Assembly (NCBI GenBank): GCA_949299435.1
Contig: CASGAK010000057.1
Coordinates: forward strand, 1-6,949
DNA length: 6,949 nt
Direction: 5' to 3'
Origin: an uncultured bacterium
GTDB taxonomy: Bacteria > Cyanobacteriota > Vampirovibrionia > Gastranaerophilales > Gastranaerophilaceae
The translations under genes were made by a program, and so were the position numbers. Under the pieces are notes generated by a model. That model saw only the letters and a program-made list of their open reading frames with translations, did no database searches and was not told where the DNA came from. Positions 5,772 to 6,949 of the stretch are shown piece by piece (the stretch's first letter is position 1; every line of letters begins with the position of its first letter).

Positions 5772-6716
5772 TTAAAGTCCTATATTCTGATTTAGTTTCA
5801 ACTCATCAACAATTGCAAGAATTGAGATAAACTCATTTAACAATTTCGTATATTGTTTGGTATCATTCACTGGTTTATTTATATCTCCCAATTTAAACAA
5901 ATCTCTGTCTGTTGATATTGAGATTATTATTTTATTATCTTTTAATGACGCTTCCATTTGCGATGCTCGAAATATATTTTTTATATTTTTAAATCGTTCC
6001 ATAAAGGTTGTTGTTAATACATAACGAGCCTCTACCTGATCATTGCTGTCTACATAGTATTTTCTGCTAAATTCAGGATCTTCCAGTTTTACCTCTTCAT
6101 AAGAATGGCTGTTTATTTGACGACGTTTTCTGATTATTGTATGTCCTTTAAATGGCTTTTTTACATCTATTTCTACAAAGACTCCTTTAAAAATATATTC
6201 CGTACGGGCTTTATCATAATCCCCGCGAGAGCCATATGTTATCTTTGTTTCGTTTATTTTTACGGAAAGACCTTTATATGTTCCGTAAAAATTATCATCA
6301 TCATCTTTTGTTTCAAAATTATCATTTAATCTTGTTTCTTTTATCGTGTCTAAATCTATAACGCTTGATTGTGTCCAGTTAAAATTACCAAATGCTTTCA
6401 TTACTTCAGGCATTATTTTTGTTTTTATCTTTCGCTCAAAATTTTTGCCGGCACTACGAACATAATGAAAACACATTCCCACACATATAATAGTTAATAC
6501 TGCTCCAAAACACATACCTTCTGCACTTTTTATACCCATAGCATAAAAATATATTCCAATTATTAAAAAAACTAAAAGCCACGATAACAAAGCAATTGAT
6601 TTTAAAAATTTCCGTTCTTTCTCTAGCTTTTCTAACATCGGAACTATTGATGAATGGTAAACATGAGTAAAATTTATTTTAAATTCTTTAATACTGTTAA
6701 ATTCCTTTTTATCCAT
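5772..6716 (-). CDS. DUF3137 family membrane protein, complete copy
   Basis: This is a 314-aa protein of a family with no established function. The N-terminus (1-38) is charged and helical. Two membrane segments follow (about 39-61 and 67-86), then a Lys-rich stretch and a large soluble domain. That domain carries family hallmarks: 'FKGVFVEIDVKKPFKGHTI' (176-194), 'EEVKLEDPEFSRKYYV' (207-222) and 'DQVEARYVLTTTFMERF' (226-242). An acidic loop (ETKDDDDN, 135-142) lies between. The soluble domain is probably cytoplasmic, given the positively charged flanks of the helices. The ATG at 6716 is 1 nt past the stop of a second DUF3137 gene, with AGGA 7 nt upstream inside that gene, so the two are co-translated with prmC. 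DUF3137 genes are sometimes found with lemA; none is visible here. The last 31 residues are nearly identical to the neighbouring copy. Confidence 0.85.
   Translation of the reverse strand: MDKKEFNSIKEFKINFTHVYHSSIVPMLEKLEKERKFLKSIALLSWLLVFLIIGIYFYAMGIKSAEGMCFGAVLTIICVGMCFHYVRSAGKNFERKIKTKIMPEVMKAFGNFNWTQSSVIDLDTIKETRLNDNFETKDDDDNFYGTYKGLSVKINETKITYGSRGDYDKARTEYIFKGVFVEIDVKKPFKGHTIIRKRRQINSHSYEEVKLEDPEFSRKYYVDSNDQVEARYVLTTTFMERFKNIKNIFRASQMEASLKDNKIIISISTDRDLFKLGDINKPVNDTKQYTKLLNEFISILAIVDELKLNQNIGL
5778..5863. repeat. 3'-end repeat of the DUF3137 genes, copy 1
   Basis: This 86-bp segment at the 3' end of the complete DUF3137 gene matches 6724-6809 in direct orientation, exactly 946 bp away, at 82 of 86 positions. 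The mismatches are at 5802, 5835, 5844 and 5859, and three of the four are synonymous. Beyond it the two genes align without gaps but differ strongly, apart from a short identical stretch at 5886-5904. Confidence 0.9.
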
Positions 6717-6717
6717 T

Positions 6718-6949
6718 CTACAATCCTATATTCTGATTTAGTTTCAATTCATCAACAATTGCAAGAATTGAGATAAACTCGTTTAACAAATTCGTATATT
6801 GTTTTGTATTATTTACAGAAGTACCTAAACGTCCCAATTTAAACAAATCTTTTGGTGTGCCGATTGCAAGAATTAGTTTGTTATCCTTGAATGAGGCTTC
6901 TATTGAGGTTCCGTAGAAAGCTGTTTTTATATTTCTAAATCTTTCCATA
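6718..6949 (-). CDS. DUF3137 family protein, tandem paralogue, C-terminal part only
   Basis: This is the C-terminal end of a second DUF3137 gene, open to the right edge of the window and ending in TAG at 6718-6720. Seventy-six residues are fully visible. They align without gaps to the last 76 residues of the complete neighbour, with 54 identical by hand count. The Met at 6948 is not a start: it corresponds to the internal 'MERF' at residue 239 of the neighbour, so the real start lies beyond the window. 'DLFKLG' and the last 23 residues ('LLNEFISI...NQNIGL') are identical in both copies. It is the upstream member of a DUF3137-DUF3137-prmC unit. Role unknown. Confidence 0.85.
   Translation of the reverse strand, partial: MERFRNIKTAFYGTSIEASFKDNKLILAIGTPKDLFKLGRLGTSVNNTKQYTNLLNEFISILAIVDELKLNQNIGL
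6724..6809. repeat. 3'-end repeat of the DUF3137 genes, copy 2
   Basis: This is the direct-repeat partner of 5778-5863. Identity is about 95 percent in this stretch and falls sharply just beyond it, although both genes keep the same reading frame and spacing (offset 946 bp). Confidence 0.9.

Noticed and set aside
6946..6948. ATG at the right edge as the start of a small 76-residue gene
   Set aside because: It aligns exactly with an internal Met (residue 239) of the complete DUF3137 neighbour, so it is an internal codon of a truncated larger gene.
1..6949. CRISPR array, insertion sequence, tRNA or phage remnants
   Set aside because: No regularly spaced repeats, transposase motifs, terminal inverted repeats flanked by target duplications, or cloverleaf candidates were found on reading both strands.

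Overview
The window comes from an AT-rich (about two thirds A+T by eye) diderm bacterium that uses the standard genetic code and Shine-Dalgarno-led genes. A signal-peptide-bearing outer-membrane efflux channel and an EmrA-type periplasmic adaptor show that it has an outer membrane. Base composition and protein style would fit a gut-type lineage such as the Gastranaerophilales (Melainabacteria). That placement is a low-confidence impression, since no rRNA or other phylogenetic marker is present.

Layout. (1) Positions 1-153, + strand: the last 50 codons of a YkuE-like metallophosphoesterase. Its stop codon overlaps the stop of the convergent emrB gene. (2) Positions 150-3340, - strand: a three-gene unit read leftward, marR-type regulator, then emrA (HlyD-family adaptor), then emrB (14-TM DHA2-family MFS transporter). 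(3) Positions 3341-3464: a 124-bp divergent control region. It holds a perfect 9-bp inverted repeat (TGTTGTAAA/TTTACAACA) whose right arm contains the -35 of a good rightward promoter and whose spacer contains a consensus leftward -10. (4) Positions 3465-4868, + strand: a NodT/TolC-type outer-membrane factor with a TTG start, closed by a strong intrinsic terminator. (5) Positions 4932-6949, - strand: an incomplete DUF3137 gene, a complete DUF3137 gene and prmC, read leftward with gaps of 1 and 3 nt.

How they work together. The adaptor, inner-membrane transporter and outer-membrane channel form a complete tripartite drug or toxic-compound exporter. The MarR-type repressor encoded in the same locus probably controls both arms through the shared inverted repeat. 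The right-hand block pairs a translation-termination enzyme (PrmC, the release-factor glutamine methyltransferase) with two tandem paralogues of a membrane protein family of unknown function. The 3' ends of the two paralogues are almost identical although the sequence upstream has diverged, which suggests recent gene conversion.

I see no RNA genes, CRISPR array, insertion sequence or phage gene. No stretch longer than 300 bases lacks a gene. The efflux locus is a recognisable system rather than a new one. The items most worth checking are the shared operator-promoter, the hairpin between emrA and emrB, and the DUF3137 conversion tract.
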